The translations under genes and the position numbers were made by a program. Positions 59,012 through 64,000 of a DNA stretch of 64,000 bases are shown one piece after another. Position 1 is the stretch's first letter. Every line of letters begins with the position of its first letter. The notes beneath the pieces were generated by a model. That model made no database searches and was not told the DNA's origin. It saw only the letters and a list, made by a program, of their open reading frames with translations. This DNA is from Glandiceps talaboti (taxonomy: Eukaryota; Hemichordata; Enteropneusta; Spengelidae), in the NCBI RefSeq assembly GCF_964340395.1, contig NC_135568.1:4190803-4254802 (forward strand), read 5' to 3'.

Positions 59012-62000
59012 ATGATTGGGTTGATTGTTTTGATACTTCAATTGTTTGGACCACTGGTATTTGTTGTGCCTACTGAAGGTAAGACAAACTACATATTGTA
59101 TGTTTGACACAGCCCCTCCCCTGATGCATGTTTGACACACCCCCTTCCCCGATGCATGTTTGGCACCGCTCCTCTTCCATCTGCATGGATATCAGTGTTC
59201 CGTAAACTACAAAGTCGATTATAAATATATTTAGTCTGATACAGTGATAAGGGAGTGCTATATACACACACACACACACACACACACGAATTCGACTTTT
59301 AAATATTGCCTTTGTTTGACCTTTGTGACATTTTGCGTTATATATGTATTCGGTTTACTTTTTACCCAGGTACAAGAAATGTGGGGGTTGGTAAAGATAT
59401 TGATATTGGTGGTGGCACCGTTATTGATGGTTTACCTTCTAATGCCGTGGATGGTGATGACTCTACCTGTATTCACCTTGAAACTGCAGCTGGTACCTTA
59501 CCATTGTTGACCATTGACCTTGGGAGAGAAGATAGATCCGTACATCGGATAAATAAAGTTGTCGTTAAAAACAAATGGGATTTCACTGGGCAAGGTATGC
59601 AAACTATATACCATAAGTTTTTAAAGTTCTATTACAGTATAAACGGGGTTGGTGTGGGTGTTTTCTTAACTTATGAGACATGATATCCTTTCATACATCT
59701 ACACACAACTGTAGACTTAAAAGAGATTATCATATCTGAGTTACAGCACGGTTTGGATGTGAACATAGACATACAATCAAAGGCCTTATACTACTGTAAC
59801 AATATAACAGTTGTCTCTCAATCCACTCAATATATACATCATCAGAGCCAAGTATTGTGTTACATTGAACGCATCGCTCTGCTCACAATCCTTAGATGTG
59901 ATTTCGATCACTATTTGTGCTGCGGGTGTATGACATCTTTCAGTCGTTAAGTTTTTACTACTGTCAGTAAGTTGTGAATAGAGTAGCGTTTATTGAAATC
60001 CGACATTTATCAGAAACTTGGATACATTTTATAAAGCAGTTTATATATATATATATAGTTTGTAATTAACTCATTTGACCAAATTGTCACACTTTTTGAA
60101 ATCAAAATTACACTTGAGAGACCTGTGTTGGTAATAAATAAAACATGTTACACATATTTCATTAAAAGGTATGCACATCAACATTTATTTTAACAATGGA
60201 TTTTTTTACACTATATTTTGCCAATGTTATCTTTAAAACCTTCAATTTTACGCGTGAGATCAGATATTGTTTAGATTATTTTCAACAAATATTCATAAAT
60301 AATGTTGAAACGAACGGACATCGCAGTCCAACAACCATTTTTCTGATGTTTACGACCACATGAAGGTGTATTGCCATCACACACGCACACTCACACACTG
60401 TTTGCTAGTTACACGTTTCCTAGGTTACTTGTGATAAAACCTAATTTCCCATGATCCGATGACCATACGAAATGAAAAGTTTCCCTTGTCGTTGTTTTTG
60501 TAGGAATGCATCAGAGTATAGTTCCTACACAAGAGGTCTATGATCAGAAACGACGGCAAAAACACCAGTAATAGCTACCCGATAACATTAACGTTTAGAC
60601 TGCCTAGTACTAGTAGACAAAAAAAATCTTCCACGCTACACTTTATTGTTTTATTTACAGTCATGTGTTCTAATAGTTCCCAATATTTTTGTTGCCGTTC
60701 AACACATAGAGCAATGTTATATTATTTCATCGATGCTAGCGAACTTCATACAATATATACTTTTATATTTATATTTATAAAAAATAACTGATTTTTTTTA
60801 TCTTTGGAAACAGATTGTGGGCTTGAGGTGCCGCAATTCAAGTTGAATAACGACTACGGATACGGGTGGGATCTATGGTCAGCAACCTATGATTATTTAA
60901 ACAACGAGTGCTGTGATCTCTGTAGAAGCAATCCAGATTGTAAATCATGGTCTGTTTACAATGCTGACTGTTTTCATTCATCTACAACATCAATGTCCTA
61001 TTCGGAAATTGCAGATTCAATATATTTTCTTTACGGTATGTACACTTCTAGTCATAACTGTAATCTACACAGTCATATATGAGAAAAATGAGATACATTG
61101 ATATTATACTATGATATGTACACTTCTAGTCATAACTGTAATCTACACAGTCATATAAGAGAAAAATGAGATACATTGATATTATACTATGATATGTACA
61201 CTTCTAGTCATAACTGTAATCTACACAGTCATATAAGAGAAAAATGAGATACATTGATATTATACTATGATATGTACACTTCTAGTCATAACTGTAATCT
61301 ACACAGTCATATAAGAGAAAAATGAGATACATTGATATTATACTATGATATGTACACTTCTAGTCATAACTGTAATCTACACAGTCATATATGAGAAAAA
61401 TGAGATACATTGATATTATACTATGATATGTACACTTCTAGTCATAACTGTAATCTACACAGTCATATAAGAGAAAAATGAGATACATTGATATTATACT
61501 ATGATATGTACACTTCTAGTCATAACTGTAATCTACACAGTCATATAAGAGAAAAATGAGATACATTGATATTATACTATGATATGTACACTTCTAGTCA
61601 TAACTGTAATCTACACAGTCATATAAGAGAAAAATGAGATACATTGATATTATACTATGATATGTACACTTCTAGTCATAACTGTAATCTACACAGTCAT
61701 ATAAGAGAAAAATGAGATACATTGATATTATACTATGATATGTACACTTCTAGTCATAACTGTAATCTACACAGTCATATATGAGAAAAATGAGATACAT
61801 TGATATTATACTATGATATGTACACTTCTAGTCATAACTGTAATCTACACAGTCATATAAGAGAAAAATGAGATACATTGATATTATACTATGATATGTA
61901 CACTTCTAGTCATAACTGTAATCTACACAGTCATATAAGAGAAAAATGAGATACATTGATATTATACTATGATATGTACACTTCTAGTCATAACTGTAAT

Positions 62001-63687
62001 CTACACAGTCATATAAGAGAAAAATGAGATACATTGATATTATACTATGATATGTACACTTCTAGTCATAACTGTAATCTACACAGTCATATAAGAGAAA
62101 AATGAGATACATTGATATTATACTATGATATGTACACTTCTAGTCATAACTGTAATCTACACAGTCATATAAGAGAAAAATGAGATACATTGATATTATA
62201 CTATGATATGTACACTTCTAGTCATAACTGTAATCTACACAGTCATATTAAGAGAAAAATGAGATACATTGATATTATACTATGATATGTACACTTCTAG
62301 TCATAACTGTAATCTACACAGTCATATTAAGAGAAAAATGAGATACATTGATATTATACTATGATATGTACACTTCTAGTCATAACTGTAATCTACACAG
62401 TCATATAAGAGAAAAATGAGATACATTGATATTATACTATGATATGTAACTCTTCAATTATTTCCATCATTAGATACAGAATGGTATACAGTTTTCGATG
62501 ATTTATTTTTTATTGTTTATGTCTTGTCAGCAGGGATTTGACCTCAAATCCCCGCCGAGTCGAACACTAGTTCTCAGAAAAGCTGTGTTCTCGGGGTGGT
62601 CCTTTTTTATCTCCTATTTTCTCATGACTCGATGGATCCTATATTTCTAAGATTCAGTGAAAAATAATTTTACAAAAATACCAGAAATAATTCAAAACAA
62701 TATTTATTATAAATCAATTATTGAATTAATTGTTAAATTAGTACGATGGCAATGATGTTAAAATGGCAACATCACAAGTGCGTGTCTAGGCGACAGTTAT
62801 CATCTCAGACTACTATAGAAAAAAGTGGTCTGAGTAATTGTCTATCGCAGTGGCTGTACTTGAGGTTCTCTTACATATGCAAATGATTTACTGTGTGTTG
62901 ACATCAGTCATTATTTCAAGGTCATCCACCCATTTACTTATAAAAGAACAAGTATTACGGACAGTTACTTTGTTTTTTCCCCCCCCATTTTTAATCAGCG
63001 GAACGACCGATCGTTTAAAGGTGTTATAACAACAAAATATGAAAAAGGTTGCCTTAGCAACGTTTACCAGTTTGAAGCCATTGTCATATATTTACAGGGT
63101 CTTTGAATATAGTAGTCTTTACAATTTCACATTTGGCCGTTAAACAATTCATTGGAAATTATCACTTCAGCACAGAGTGATGAAGGAATCTTGAGGATTT
63201 TAACAGAACTTAAATACCCCCTCCCCCCCCCCCCTCCATACAAAAAAATGTTTGCTTGTTGATATTTGGTAGAAATGAGTTCAAATGTAAAAAACCATGT
63301 AAATAGTAATTGAAAATACCACATGATAATTACCATGTATAGCAAAGTGTACATGCTGTTACATTGGCTTTTGTGGAGACGGGTTTTAATGATCAGTTTT
63401 CCAGTTTAAGGTTCCAGTAAAAATTGTCTAATCATAAAAATTTGTCTAATACCTCTTTCCAGATGATGGTGGCTGGACTTCAATATTCATGTATGGTGCA
63501 ATTATACGTGCTGGAAACTCATTAGACATCAGTTCTAATCCAGTCTGTGGAGAAGAAGTTGCTTTAGACAACACTACTAATAGTAACCTTGAGTTCCCAT
63601 GCAATGATAGATTTGGACGATATGTCAGTATTGAACAGAGTGGTACATACAGTCAGCTGAGGGTCTGTGAAGTCGAAGTGTATGCAG
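59012..63687 (+). CDS. secreted fucolectin-type (F5/8-like) protein with inserted PAN/Apple domain, 3' partial
   Basis: Four phase 1 exons: 59012-59078, 59370-59594, 60814-61035 and 63463-63687. The gene continues beyond the window (donor after 63687). Exon 1 gives a signal peptide (MIGLIVLILQLFGPLVFVV). Exon 2 is the N-terminal half of a fucolectin/tachylectin-4-type fold (NVGVGKDIDIGGGTV, SNAVDGDDSTCIH, LPLLTIDLG, NKVVVKNK). Exon 3 is a PAN/Apple-like module (NECCDLCRSNPDCKSWSVYN). Exon 4 is the C-terminal half of the fucolectin domain (GAIIRAGNS, NPVCGEE, GRYVSIEQSG, LRVCEVEVYAG). The role would be extracellular carbohydrate (fucose-type) binding, for example innate recognition (inference from family). 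The HXRXR fucose-site residues are not obvious, so binding is unproven. Two orphan copies of exon 1 lie at 13.3 and 16.4 kb on the opposite strand. Confidence 0.82.
61036..62447. repeat. 78-base minisatellite starting at a splice donor
   Basis: About 18 near-identical units (gatatgtacacttctagtca, taactgtaatctacacagtc, atataagagaaaaatgagat, acattgatattatactat). The first unit begins exactly at the donor of the PAN exon (gtatgtacacttc). Variant atatatgag recurs at units 1, 5 and 10, hinting at higher-order duplication. Confidence 0.97.
62448..63462. other. intron remainder of the lectin-like gene
   Basis: AT-rich intron DNA with a poly(C) run near 62982-62988 and another C-rich run near 63220-63237. 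No exon or element was recognised. Confidence 0.5.
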
Positions 63688-64000
63688 GTAAATGCTCTGG
63701 GTTTATGTCTCTTTAAAATTATCTTCATTTGTTCATTTTTAAACAGCTCCCTCTACCTTCCACCATTACACTGTAAATACCAAATTGCCTCATTTTCGTG
63801 GATAAAAAACGTTGACTTCCTAGTTTTAAGGATAATGTTTCCGTAAAGAAATGTTCATGTGCATCTAGAAAGAAACATTGACAACAGAGAATATGTTCGA
63901 AAGCGACATGGTCTGGATCTTGTGTGCATTTTTTCATCATTTTTCTTTCATGATTAGTTATGCGTTTCTATTTACTGAAACATGCCTCATTAGTAATCAC

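Noticed and set aside
61036-62447. Regular direct repeats resembling a CRISPR array
   Set aside because: Units are contiguous 78-mers without unique spacers, in a eukaryotic intron. It is a minisatellite.

Overview
This is animal nuclear DNA. Genes are split by many GT-AG introns, intergenic DNA is AT-rich, and the window is full of microsatellites, minisatellites and small inverted-repeat elements. Gene content (glycolate-oxidase-like enzymes, a vertebrate-like HD-PTP/PTPN23, a fucolectin/PAN secreted protein, a helical-cytokine-like gene) suggests an invertebrate deuterostome or a lophotrochozoan. The sequence alone does not fix the species.

Layout, all on the + strand unless stated. (1) 1-3789: a hydroxyacid (glycolate) oxidase gene whose first exon lies before the window. 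(2) 6032-10529: a complete tandem paralogue with identical exon sizes. (3) 10.5-22.4 kb: gene-poor, repeat-rich DNA. It carries a tandem duplication holding two orphan signal-peptide exons on the minus strand (13332-13398 and 16400-16466), and a 2.26 kb inverted-repeat element with an internal ORF and a nested foldback. (4) 22383-24405: a small secreted helical protein whose intron phases and motifs look like a class I (IL-6/CNTF type) cytokine. (5) 25483-53661: the complete PTPN23 (HD-PTP) gene, 22 coding exons and about 2281 codons, with BRO1, V-shaped coiled-coil, a very large Pro/Gln-rich linker, and a PTP domain with altered catalytic loops. (6) 53.7-59.0 kb: 3' flank and old repeats. (7) 59012 to beyond the window: a secreted protein in which a PAN/Apple exon sits between the two halves of a fucolectin-type (F5/8-like) domain.

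The genes do not form an operon. HAO proteins are FMN enzymes, normally peroxisomal. HD-PTP is an ESCRT adaptor for endosomal sorting of receptors. The cytokine-like and lectin-like products would act outside the cell. The observation most worth following is the cytokine-like gene. Next are the HD-PTP peculiarities (a duplicated linker motif under strong constraint, a changed P-loop, a duplicated splice acceptor) and the nested PAN-in-fucolectin architecture.
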